Shown here in pieces: positions 11,155 to 21,437 of a stretch of 64,000 nucleotides of DNA. The notes beneath the pieces were generated by a model, which saw only the letters and a list, made by a program, of their open reading frames with translations, was not told the DNA's origin and searched no databases. The stretch's first letter is position 1; each line of letters opens with the position of its first letter. Source of the stretch: Gigaspora rosea (Eukaryota > Glomeromycota > Glomeromycetes > Diversisporales > Gigasporaceae); NCBI GenBank assembly GCA_003550325.1, contig QKWP01000610.1, positions 107,758 through 171,757 of the forward strand. The letters run 5' to 3'. The position numbers and the translations under genes were made by a program.

Positions 11155-13320
11155 CTAGTTTCCTTCAGCTCTCCTTTTTGAAATAAAATCAGTAACTAAT
11201 TCTTGATACATTTCATCATGTAGCCCTTTTACATGTTGGTAATGGCCGTGAATACGAATAAGCTCGGACTGCAACTCTGATATTTGTGTCTGAAGTATGG
11301 TTGTTGCGTCACCATTCTACATATAAGATAACAAAAAAGAATCAAAAATTGCCTAATGCATTTATTTATGATATATAAAGAAAATATTATATGGAGTGCT
11401 TACTCTAAATTTGACTTGAGTGGACTTGGTTTTTTGCAAATCAAGAGACTCATATGATGCAACAACTAAAAATAATGATAAGAATATTTATAACATCAAT
11501 AAATAACACGAACATAAATGAATTAAAAAAACTGTTACCTTGACTGTTACAATTATAATTATATATATCAATTTCCTACAAGACAAATAAAAATAGTTAA
11601 TCATAAAAGTTCTTTGATGATTCACATTGGAAAGTTTCAGAATTATGCATACCTTTGTATTATCACTTAAAACCATTATTACAGATTCTTCAATTTCAGA
11701 ATCTTCTTTGATTGATATTCCTTGCGTTCTCTTAAAATGTTGTATTGGTTGTTCCATAATTTTAGCCGGCGATAAGCCAAGATTGAAAAGATCCGGAGGC
11801 TTTATAAAAGTTTGTATGTTTACGATTGGGCCTTCATTAAATAATTTATTGAAGTTAAATAGACAAACTGAACAACATAATACATTGTGGAATTATATAC
11901 CTTTGAGATGTGTAAAGTTTTTAATCATTTGTCTACTAGCAATATCCCATACTTTCACTGTTTCATCTTGAGAACCTGATAAGAGAAGAGTAGCGTCGTA
12001 TGAAAGTGAAAGGGTCGTAATTGGCATGCTGATATAAAATAAAATAAAATTATAAATAAAATTCGCCATGAACCAATATAATTCAGTATAAAGACTGACC
12101 CATGTCCTCGAAATATTAAGCCTCTCTTGTCATCATGTTCAGATGCAACATCTTCGACAACACCGGCGCCTCCCACTGCTGTTATCTCAAATCCAGGCTG
12201 CCCACTTGCATTATAAATCCTATTCTCAAGTTTTCTGTACAGGTTTACCTGATAAATAAGATTATCCCTACCACCGGCGAAAAACATTCTTTCAGCAGGA
12301 TCAAGCGCAATAGCATTTATAGCGGTAGGAAATACGAAGGTCGTTAGAAGATGTCCAGATGATAGGTCCCATAGCTAATCAATGGAAGGTTTATAAATGA
12401 ATATTTTAGTGAATATTTTATAAATAATCAGACAGGTTTTATTTATTGAATAACACACACTTTACAAGTATGATCCAACGACGAAGTCAGCACTCTTGCA
12501 GTACGAAAGCTACCAATCCCACATATTAAGTCGGTGATTGGTAATGAATGTTCAGACCATGAATGAAATGGAGCTGGAGATTCATCTGTTGAAACATTTA
12601 AAATACTATAAAGTTATTATAATAAGTAACAAACTAGTTCCTTTTTTATCATAATCCATGAATAGCACATTATAATAATTGCAACCTGCATGTCAACCAG
12701 ACATTTACTCCTGCATCTTCACTGCCTGATATCAATGCAGTATCGTCATTTGTAAATTTGAGGACACTGATCTTTTTATAATGAGCATCGTATACACGGC
12801 ATAATATTCCGGTTGAAAGCTTCGAATTTATAAAATTTTCAAATTAGGTATTGAAAAAAAGTTATTAAATGACCAAATATTATAATATTCCATATCTCTT
12901 TTATCTACCTCCCAAATGTAAATTTTTCCGTTATCAGTACCACAAGCGCAATACGCGCCTTGATTTGAAATAGCCACAGAGACTAATTTCTCGGGACATA
13001 TAATTTTGCGGTAGGGTTGATCCTATAGCGAATATGTAACACGTATCTAATAAAACATTCGATTGTTTTGACGCATCGCTATCATTTAGTCATTTGTATC
13101 TAACCTTCTGCCACGAATATACGTGTAATAAAGCCTTGTCACATTGTGCAGCTATAATTAAACCAACTCTATTTGGCTGTCCTGGGAATGGAATTAAAGC
13201 CAAGCCATGTTGGTAGCATATATTTTGTTTGAAAGAGGTCAATAAAGTTCCAGTTTTAAAATCCCAAACTTGGATAGTTGAATCTGAAAGCGAAGTTGTA
13301 AGAACAAGTTCCGTCAACAT
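11155..13320 (-). CDS. IPI3: Pre-rRNA-processing WD40 protein Ipi3 (WDR18)
   Basis: Ten exons on the minus strand: 13320-13105, 13022-12909, 12819-12686, 12605-12461, 12374-12100, 12028-11901, 11831-11653, 11575-11539, 11465-11404, 11316-11155. Introns are 69-89 nt, GT-AG. They join in frame to 483 aa ending in TAG. Ipi3 is known as the WD40 subunit of the nucleolar/nucleoplasmic Rix1 complex (PELP1-TEX10-WDR18 in animals), which acts in ITS2 processing and pre-60S maturation. Visible blades include [11 protein letters not shown] (about 14-24), NGKIYIWE (103-110), HTCKLWDLSSG (200-210) and DETVKVWD (316-323). The start [20 protein letters not shown] is typical of the family. A C-terminal helix, probably coiled coil, starts at [12 protein letters not shown]. 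The length fits the family (about 430-555 aa). It shares its promoter region with RPL31. Exon 4 needs the upstream acceptor at 12605; the next AG would create an immediate stop. Confidence 0.93.
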
Positions 13321-13552
13321 TTTGTTCAAAATCTTATCAGCAAAATTTTTAAATGCAAAAAGATCGGGCCTATTTTATTGGCCAATTCGCAGATGCTGTA
13401 CTACACACTTTCTCGAATATAAAGTTTCAAAGATCAAAAATTTTTAATCTCCTCTTCTAATCATCCCAAAATTACGGTTAGTATGGATATTCATCCATTT
13501 AAAGTTCTCGCTTTATTTTTTGTAAAATTTACTAATCAAATTGATATCAGAG
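13321..13552. promoter_or_regulatory. Bidirectional promoter region IPI3 / RPL31
   Basis: The 232 bp lie between the two start codons of divergent genes, so both promoters must be here. Just before the RPL31 ATG, TTTACTAATC and then ATATCAG resemble a branch point and 3' splice site, and GTATGG at about 13480 could be a donor. A 5'-UTR intron, common in ribosomal protein genes, is therefore possible. No other element is recognised with confidence. Confidence 0.6.
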
Positions 13553-14116
13553 ATGCCTAAGCAGAAAAAAACTGCCGCACGTAGCGCGATTTCTGATGTC
13601 GTGACGAGAGATTACACCATTCACTTACACAAGGCCGTCCACGGCAGGTAATATCGATGCATAATTTTTTATCATTGCGTATTTTAGGAATTGTAGAAAA
13701 ATAGGCATTATACAATAAAGTTTCGGATAATTACAATAAATGTAACATTTTTAAAATTTAAATTATAAATAGGAGTTTCAAACAACGTGCACCTCAAGCT
13801 GTAAAAGCCATTAAAGCTTTTGCCTTCAAACACATGGGCACTAAAGATGTTCGCCTCGATCCTTTATTAAATAAAGAGATTTGGAAACAGGGTATTAGAA
13901 GTGTTCCTCATCGGATGCGTCTTCGTCTTTCACGTCGTCGTAATGACGAAGAAGATGCCAAAGAGAAACTATATACCCATGTTACTTATGTCCCTACACT
14001 AGTATTTAAAGGTGATCATTTTGATTTATATTGATTTATTTTACATTTATAAAATCATAATATAAACATTATATATTTTATCATTAGGCCTCGAAACTAA
14101 AGAAGTGGATCAATGA
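13553..14116 (+). CDS. RPL31: 60S ribosomal protein L31 (eL31)
   Basis: Three exons, 13553-13647, 13773-14011 and 14088-14116, with introns of 125 and 76 nt, GT-AG, phases 2 and 1. The product is 120 aa, within the family range (about 113-125). The sequence begins [20 protein letters not shown] and continues [12 protein letters not shown], then [20 protein letters not shown] and the LRLSRRRND segment. These are signatures of eL31, a structural protein of the large subunit near the exit-tunnel surface. The last exon encodes only the tail LETKEVDQ, which corresponds to the usual acidic C-terminus. It diverges from IPI3 and converges with RCL1, leaving 70 bp between the two stop codons. Confidence 0.97.
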
Positions 14117-14186
14117 TCATTCTCATGATTATTAATTAATAAAAGCATGACTTTTTTCTAACATGAATAGAAAATATATATTCAGA

Positions 14187-15867
14187 CTAGGTGGTTTTTT
14201 TATTATAATTAATGTAGCCGACACCAACACATGTCAATAGTAACGTGTTCGATTCAGCGTCCTGTTTTATTTTGAATGTAACATCGAAGAAATCTCGAAT
14301 ATCTCGAAGATATTGTATTCTTGAGTATCAAATAAAATAAAAAGCAAACAAATGAAAATTAAAATAATTTAATAGAAGTAGATTGCTTCAACTCAAAAAC
14401 GACAAGATCAACTTACGTGAAAGCCGTTAATTGCCCTAATCTGATTTTTGATACATCTTCTGGGCTCAAGACCATAAATAAAAGCATTAGCCATTGATTC
14501 GGTGAACCAATGCATCCACCTTTTCGTATTTCAGAAAGCAAAAGTTTCGCCGTTCGTCTTCCGATATCTTCTGGTGTTTCACCCGGATTTGCTGCTTGTT
14601 CCGCAGTTATAAGAACGCTTGTTGTTGATTCGGCCACTAAAGAAAGCGCAAATCCTGGCGATCTGTCACAAAGATTAATTGATTTTATAGTAGTTCAAAC
14701 TTTCATTTATATATGTGTATTTATTACTTACTTCCCAGATTCTTCACCTTTATAGACGTCTGTATATATGTACACATCGGGAATATATCTGTTCAGTACT
14801 GATCTTGCAGCATCTACCATCCTATTAGTATTTTGAGGTGATACACGTGTGCAACATCTAAAATTGATCGACAAATTCTGAAATTAGTCTTAGAAAAAAA
14901 GGTCGAAATAATTATAGAAAAATACACTACGCGATGCCACGGATACGTTTTATCCGACCTTCATCAGTGAACTGTATCGGTTTAAGAGCTTTCACGATTG
15001 GACACTTGAAATTGACTTCACCACCACCGAGCGGTGGAGCACCACGTTTAGAAATCTACAATTGCGATAATGAATTTAAGATAAAATAATAAATTATATG
15101 TATTCGCGATTAAAGATTTAAAATGATTCATAAAAAAATTAACCTTTAATTCCAAGCCTTCCTCTATGCCAAATCTTCTAAGTTGTAACAGAACAGCTGT
15201 TCGTATAATATCCATCTATAATTTCAAAACAAAAATGACAAAACATGTCGTAAGAGTTGATTGATCATTCTAATGAATTTAAAGATTGTATATTTTTGAA
15301 CAATGACAAACCGATAAGTCCACATTATCATTAGTTATTCCAAAAAATGTAAGATTAAATGGATCTTTTGAAAAAGGTGCTAATGCAATCATCGGTTCTA
15401 AGAAATATCCAATTGCACGAGCTGTACCACAGTCATGAATTATCTTTCCACCTGTAATTATACCAGGTTTAAATAATACACTTGTACCTGGTTTAACAGA
15501 AATTTAAATATTAAATCGCCTTCAAAGGATATAGTTAAAAAAAAAATTTTTTTAAAAAAAAAAACCTTCTACATGATTCAACCTGAATAATTAATCTCAA
15601 TAATTGATCCATTTGTAACTTTATCCAATAATCTTAAAAAATTTGCTTCAAAATCTGGACTCCAATTTACAAAAATTATTAATGAATGTTTCATTAAATA
15701 TACATATATATATATAACTTATTTAGAAGAAAATCACCTTTTAATCCAGGATCATTATCGTCTGAGCGAATTTTATCAATTTTAACAGTTTTCCCACTTA
15801 ATGTAGCGAGAACCAATCTTTGCCTAAAGTAATTATGACCGGAAAATTTTAAAATTTTTGTTGCCAT
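14187..15867 (-). CDS. RCL1: RNA 3'-phosphate cyclase-like protein Rcl1
   Basis: Eight exons on the minus strand: 15867-15738, 15654-15583, 15487-15312, 15215-15144, 15055-14931, 14857-14732, 14662-14417, 14319-14187. Introns are 69-97 nt. All phases agree and give 359 aa (yeast and human proteins are about 370). Rcl1 is known as an essential nucleolar SSU-processome factor that binds the GTPase Bms1 and is needed for early pre-rRNA cleavage in 40S synthesis. It belongs to the RtcA fold but lacks cyclase activity. Diagnostic segments are LKFSGHNYFRQRLVLATLSG (from residue 6), the GTSVLFKPG turn (about 68-76), KRGAPPLGGGEV (153-164), FALSLVAESTTS, then GETPEDIGRRTAKLL and RKGGCIGSPNQW, and a C-terminus ending CVGVGYINYN. 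The last exon, outside any long open frame, is supported by this conserved end. Confidence 0.95.
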
Positions 15868-16086
15868 TTGTGAAATAAATTTTTTTTTTGTTATCTAATC
15901 TATTGATGTTCGTACGTGCTGGGTGAACTGGTAAAACTGGTGACTACCTAAAATCTGATTGGCTATTGAATGCATTAGCCAATCAGATTTTAGATAGTCA
16001 CCAGTTTCACCAGCGTGATTTAGTTTAAAATTTATATATTGATATAGAAATGATAATCTGGTACTTAATTCCCTAAAAAACAAAAA
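15868..16086. promoter_or_regulatory. Bidirectional promoter region RCL1 / BolA3 with hairpin
   Basis: The 219 bp separate the divergent start codons. The centre holds an inverted repeat: 15934-15965 pairs with 15976-16007 (31 of 32 positions) around a 10 nt loop, each arm ending in CTGATTGGCTA, so an ATTGG/CCAAT box faces both ways. Looser pairing (GCTGG, GTGAA) extends outward on both sides. CCAAT is a known binding site of the HAP/NF-Y complex; use as a shared promoter element is inference. A recent small foldback insertion is the alternative. Confidence 0.65.
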
Positions 16087-16563
16087 ATGTTCTTCCCATC
16101 AACTTTCCGTATCTTTCAACGCTCAATCTCGTTCACAAACCCATTATTATTTCGTACGCTAACAACAACTCTTTCGCTACGCGCTGACAATAATAATAGA
16201 AGTGAAACTTTAACAGAAGGTGAAAAATATCTTTATGAAAAGTTATTTAAAAAATTCCAGCCTACGAAATTACACGTTCAGGATATCTCTGGTATAAATA
16301 TCTTTATTTGAGTTTATGTTAGAGTATATTTTTTGCTAACGAAGTTTAATAGGCGGTTGTGGTTCAATGTATGCGATAGAAATTTCTTCTTCGCAGTTTA
16401 ATGGTTTATCAATGATAAAACAACATCGAATGGTAAATGAATTATTGGAGGATGATATTAAAAAAATGCACGGAATAAGAGTAAGCTAATTTATCTATTT
16501 TTTAAAATCGTTGTGCTGCATTCATATTAATTTGTTATTTTTTAGCTTATAACATCTACATAA
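16087..16563 (+). CDS. BolA-like protein, mitochondrial BolA3 type
   Basis: Three exons, 16087-16291, 16353-16480 and 16546-16563 (introns 61 and 65 nt), 116 aa. The first approximately 32 residues (MFFPSTFRIFQRSISF and following) are rich in R, S, T and F with no acidic residue, as in a mitochondrial targeting peptide. The BolA domain follows: LTEGEKYLYEKLFKKFQPTK, then GGCGSMYAIEISSSQF, then HRMVNELL and MHGIR. The GGCG Cys (71) and the His of HRMVNE (93) or MHG (108) match positions used as Fe-S ligands with glutaredoxin 5 in BolA3 proteins. The known role is late mitochondrial 4Fe-4S cluster delivery. The last exon adds only LITST, shorter than many homologues. The ATG follows the RCL1/BolA3 intergenic hairpin. 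Confidence 0.9.
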
Positions 16564-16690
16564 AGTTTTATGGAAAATTGATTTTAATAAGAGGTATATT
16601 ATAATTTTATAAAAAAAAATATGTAGGGATGAGTTAGTAAAAGGAACAACTAAAATATCTTAATATCTTAATAACTAAGGTAAAAGGAGG
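16564..16690. other. BolA3 3' flank
   Basis: AT-rich; probably 3' UTR and spacer. Confidence 0.3.
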
Positions 16691-16950
16691 TATGTGATCT
16701 AGTGATCAAAATCGAACGATTTTGTTATCATTCGATTCGTCACATCGAGACGAATCGAATGATACCGAAATCGTTCAATTCTGACCACTAGATCACACGA
16801 TATTGCAAATTAAAATAAAAACTAAAATTATTATACGTGTACCAATTATGACGCACACGTTGATATATCGTGATCTAGCGATCAGAATCGATTCGTCTCA
16901 ATGAGGCGAGTTGAATGGTACATTTGATTCTGATCACTACATCACAAGTT
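16691..16950. repeat. Two CGTCTC/GAGACG-type palindromes
   Basis: 16692-16800 is a long palindrome: TGTGATCTAGTGATC at one end and ACCACTAGATCACAC at the other, with GATTCGTCACATCGAGACGA at the centre. 16868-16950 is a second, asymmetric copy with TTCGTCTCAATGAGGCGAG. Between them lies the sequence ACGCACACGTTGATAT. They belong to the same family as 8690-8790, 17360-17465 and the palindromes at 1.5 kb and 37-39.5 kb. Confidence 0.75.
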
Positions 16951-17009
16951 ACAGGCAAAAAATATTAGATTTTAAAAGACTAAAAAAAAAATATTGTCAG
17001 CAAACGTTT

Positions 17010-17490
17010 TATTAAGTAAATCGATATTCATTAATAAGACAATTTTATTCATCGTTATAGCTTCTACCTACCTCTAAATTTTCATAAAATCGGATAATTC
17101 TTTATTCATTGATTTTTATAAAATACATTTTTGTACCCAAAAAACCTATTATGACGCAAGTACGTTTTTTACAAATGACCATTAATAAAAAATTATCCGA
17201 TTTTTATGAAAATTTAGAGGTAAGTAGAATTTCTTATGATGAACAAAATTGTCTTAATAATGAGGTCGATTTGCTTAATAAAAAAGCCACTATTAACATA
17301 CTACGTTTAGGTTTTATTAAAACTTAAAATTAAAAATTTTGTTTGTTTATTTAAGCATCAATATTGTGTGATCCAGTGATCAGAATTGGATGGCTTTAGT
17401 CTCATCGAGACGAATTGAATGATAATAAAATCATCCGATTATGATCACTGGATCACAATATCACGTGCGTATCATAATTGATACTGCCTT
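17010..17490. repeat. Composite foldback repeat R2, copy 2
   Basis: Counterpart of 8131-8830. 17015-17110 and 17185-17290 are inverted copies of each other (AAGACAATTTTATTCATCG versus AATTGTCTTAATAATG; AAATTTTCATAAAATCGGAT versus ATCCGATTTTTATGAAAATT). A palindrome (17365-17462) with TAGTCTCATCGAGACGAATT follows. The 72-codon plus-strand frame at 17109 crosses this foldback and has no family resemblance, so I do not call it a gene. Confidence 0.65.
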
Positions 17491-17887
17491 ACTGTACTAA
17501 ACCAAATTTAATAAAGAATTTTTATCAAATTTGACTTAGTAGTTATTGAGATATTTTAGTTTATAGATCAAAAAATTTATTTAAAAAATGTTTATTTTTT
17601 TTACTAATTCTTTGTATTTATACACTATTTAATTAATTTAAAAAATTTTAAATAATTTTTGATATTTTTAATTTGTGCTAGTAGTTATTAATTAGAATAT
17701 TATATAGTCAGATCTTTTTGCAATAAATGCATGTTTTTAAGTGCAAATTATAGTAAATTCTTTTTAAAATGCAGATTAAGCTTCTATTTCAAGCTATATG
17801 AAGTTAAATACAGGTTTTTTTTAAATACAGAATTTTTGTTTATTAATAAAAAATCTTTTTTAAGTTCTAGTAAGTTATACTTAGAGG
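17491..17887. other. AT-rich, no feature seen
   Basis: No credible gene. It leads into the hAT-like end at 17888. Confidence 0.35.
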
Positions 17888-18208
17888 CAGTGTTGTATAT
17901 TTTGGCTATCCAAAGCCTTTTTTGACCTTGTTCATGTTCAAAATATCCAATGTCCAAGGTTGTTCAAAGCTTGTTCAGACTTTAATAATTAATAAATTTG
18001 TTTAAAAAATCTATGATTATATAAGGGTATTTTAATAAAATTTTATGTAATTTTATTTTATTTAATTGCTTAAGATTGTTTAAAATTGTTTAAACTAGTG
18101 AATTGGCTCAACAAAAAAATTGTTGATCAATAATTGATTAAAAAAATTTTTAATGATCGATCAAAAATTGATTATATATATTTAATCAAGTATAATTAAT
18201 CAAGTATA
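17888..18208. mobile_element. hAT-like MITE half (left end)
   Basis: Starts CAGTGTTGTATATTTTGGCT and continues ATCCAAAGCC, closely like the hAT-type MITE at 62216-62447. It then runs to TTTAAACTAGTGAATTGGCT. No right end is seen here; the sequence meets another MITE at 18209. The inverted end at about 38500-38605 is a relative. Confidence 0.55.
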
Positions 18209-18464
18209 TAGGCTAGGTGCTAAGAAAGGGACCAAATTGACAAAACAAAAGATCTTTGAAAAATCAATTTTTGTATTGTAAATCTTATAATAACTTATAA
18301 GAAAATGCAAATTTTAAAGGGCTACACTACAAAATTTTATTAATACAACTATTTATGTGTTTTAAGTATAAAATTATCCTAATATTATTCTAAATTGATT
18401 GATATAAAAAAATTACTTTTAAAAAAATTGTCAATTCGGTCCCTTTTTCCCAGCACCTAGCCCA
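18209..18464. mobile_element. MITE, TA target duplication
   Basis: Termini TAGGCTAGGTGCTAAGAAAG and, inverted, CCCAGCACCTAGCCCA, each followed by GGGACC-A/G-AATTGAC or its complement. TA flanks both sides (18207-18208, 18465-18466). The length is 256 bp and it is non-coding. Confidence 0.75.
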
Positions 18465-18470
18465 TATATC

Positions 18471-20273
18471 AGCGAATTATATAAATGTAATCTTATGTAA
18501 GTTATTACAGCCCGAAAACTTGCGCAAGTATTACGAATCGACACGAAATCTTTTGCAATTTTCAATTACGGAATATTACGAAATACATATGTAAAAAATT
18601 ATGCAATATTACATTACAATAATTTGAAATAAATCGCAACAATGCGCATGATATTTTCGCATTGTTTCGCAATATTTTGGATCTTTTCACATTGTTTCGC
18701 AATATTTGGCAAATTACGCAAATTTTTAAAATTTTTTAAAAAATAAACAAATGATATACATATTCACATAATCATGCTTTTTTACAGGTTTTCGCTTTAT
18801 TTCGCAAGGTTTCGCAATTTACCATAAATTTTACATTTTTTATTTATTATTATTTTTTTTATTTATTATTATTATATATTATACATATTATATTATATAT
18901 TATATTTTAATTATTATACATTTTTTACAGTATTGTTTTTACATTATTATATATTATTTTAACTACTTTCACACTTCTTCGCATCTAATTCTATCACTAT
19001 ATACAAAAACTAGCCCTACACACTTATTTTCGTTCACCTACAGTTAGCTATTATCTTCACTTCTTTGTTTTCTATTGTCTTCGCTTTGATTACTTCTTTT
19101 GTTTTGGCTATAAACTTCGTTTCGCACTCTTTTTTTAAAAACTTCAAAATAAAAAACATTTCTTAGAAGTGTTGGTGTTCTTGCAAATTGCCGAGGAAAG
19201 TCGCAAAGGTTCGAAGGAGTTAGGAATTAATAAACTAAAATAAAAATTAAAAAAATAAGTAAAAAAAAAAACAAAAAACCAAAAGTGTAAGCAAACTAAT
19301 AAAAAAAAATAAATGAAGCCCAAATCTTCGTAAGAGTTCGCGTTCTTGCAAATTCTGAAATTGTGAAAGCCGTGTTAATGTTCTTGCAAAATGCCAAAAA
19401 AGTCGCAAAGTGCCGAAAAAGTCTGTGTTGTTTTTTTTGCGGAAGTAAGTGTTCTGTTCTCGCAAAGTGCCGAAATAAAATAAATTAATAAAAAAATTTT
19501 AAAATAAAACAAAAAAACAAAAACAAAAAACACGAAATGAAAAAATAAATGACACGAAACCTTGCGAAAACTTGCACAAACTTGCAAAACCTTGCGAAAA
19601 CTTGCGAAAACTTGCGCCTAACTAAATCATTTCTCTAAAGAAGCGTTTTTGGTGTTCTTGAAAGTGTTGGAAGTCTGAGTAAACACGCGCAAGGTTTCGA
19701 AAAGTTGTATGTCTTCTTGCAAAGGTGCTGAAATAAAAAATAAAAAAGTGTCAGAAGTCTGAGTAAACACGCGCAAGGTTTCAAAAAGTTGTATGTCTTT
19801 TTGCAAAGGTGCTGAAATAAAAAATAAAATTAAAAAAATTAAAAAATAAAAAAATAGAAAAATGAAAACAAAAAAATGAAACGAAAACAAAAAATGAAAC
19901 GAACGAAATGAAATAAAAACAAAAAAGTGAAAAAAACAAAATAGAAGATCTAGTTATAAACAAAAGATCTAATCTGATCTTGTAATACAGAATTTGAATA
20001 TCATCGAACTATTTCAAACTATTTCGAAACATCAGTCTAATGCGCGATCCAGGTTACAGATCTACTGATCCTGATCCAGCTTGGTTTCCTAGTCCTAAAA
20101 TATTTTGAAAGGGATCGAAATATTTCGTAACCTATTTCGAAATATTTCGAAATTACTTTCGTAATATTTCAAAAATTTGATATTTCGAAATATTTCGAAA
20201 TATATTACGTAATATTTTGCTTATATTACGGTTCATAAGATCTTACGTAAGATTACGCTATTATAAATTTGCT
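18471..20273. mobile_element. Element Q, relative of insertion P
   Basis: The outer ends pair imperfectly: AGCGAATTATATAAATGTAA at the left and TTACGCTATTATAAATTTGC, inverted, at the right, both continuing into AATCTTA-Y-GTAAG. The subterminal regions are packed with ATTTCGAAATATTTCGAAAT and ATTACGTAAT. The interior shares several blocks in order with 5340-6470: TTCACATAATCATGCTTTTT, TATAAACAAA, GATCTAATCT and ATTTCGAA. A 72-bp internal direct repeat (CTGAGTAAACACGCGCAAGG) sits at about 19675-19815. The minus-strand frames here are low complexity. Confidence 0.6.
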
Positions 20274-21146
20274 AATGTATGATTTATAAGCTTGAGTATA
20301 TATTATCAATCAATTATTGGGACAATCATTAATCGATTATATTAGTAGGCCAGTATTTAAAAACAACTTTGTATATTTTAGTATTTATTTTTAAAGACGA
20401 AGAATGTTAGAAAAATGACCAACTTCACAACTTATAGTGAGTTAACTATTCTTAATATGAATATTATTTATTTTATTTACATTTATTAATTTATAAATTA
20501 TATATCTAGACTTCTTAATTTATCTTTAATACATATAAACAAAATGTTAACCTTTAATAACCCGCAAGAATTGATAGGACAGAAAACTATATAATTCATA
20601 TTAAATAAGTATTAGTTGTATAATTCTTAAAGAATTATACAAAAATAAACAAATGGTAATAAAAGTATTAGTGCTGTATTAAAAAATTTCAGATTAAAAC
20701 TGAAAAATATATCTAATACTGGTCAAAAAGTTTGTATTAATCTTTAAAGCATTTAAGAATAACAATTTATCCACAATTTTTTTATTCGAATTTAAAAACA
20801 GTTCCAAAACCTCTGGTCCTATTTTTTTATTACATCTAGGTTTATTATATTCAAGATAACTAATATGCCCTTCAAATATAGTATTTTTGGGCCATGCTAC
20901 TAATTGAGAGATTTTTCAAAGAATAATACTAGAAAAATTAAAACTATTGATTATAAATTCCACTTGAAAACCAATATATATACTTGAATATATTAAGAAA
21001 ACTTTATAAGAAAAAGCATATACAATATAGTGAATATATACTATTAATAAATAAAGTCCTTCTATGCTAACCAACCCAAGAACATTTCTAGAATCAAATG
21101 CCAAGCATTAACCTAGATCAAGCTTATTCGTTTTTTTAATACTATT
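20274..21146. other. AT-rich, no feature seen
   Basis: No recognisable gene or repeat. The 62-codon minus-strand frame at 20916-21104 is AT-driven. Confidence 0.35.
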
Positions 21147-21206
21147 GTAATATAGTAACTTTTGTACAAGAAACTATATTACTTGACTTAACATGTAAAA
21201 GGGTAA

Positions 21207-21356
21207 GGGCAGTGTCATTAATCACCTGATTATTTTTTATCAGAGGCCTACCCCCCCTCTTTCTTAATATATAAATAGTCAGGTTCTTATATATAATTTT
21301 AACTTTTTTTACCCCCCTCCCCCCCCTAAAAAATCACCTGATTTTTGTTACTCCCC
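21207..21356 (-). mobile_element. MITE family M1, copy 2 (TAA target duplication)
   Basis: Inverted copy of 2837-2987: GGGCAGTGTCATTAATCACC at the left, TTTTTGTTACTCCCC at the right, TAA at 21204-21206 and 21357-21359. The duplicated locus at about 25190 reads AGGGTAAGGAATATGAAG without the element and with a single TAA, giving the empty site directly. Confidence 0.93.
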
Positions 21357-21437
21357 TAAGGAATGTGAAGATAAAAAGAAATATAAACAAGAAAATAAAA
21401 GAACAGATTATAAGGATAACAGATTTATAGTTAAAGG

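Noticed and set aside
17109..17327. 72-codon plus-strand frame with a helix-like segment
   Set aside because: It spans the inverted arms of repeat R2, and the other copy (8.1-8.8 kb) does not keep the frame.
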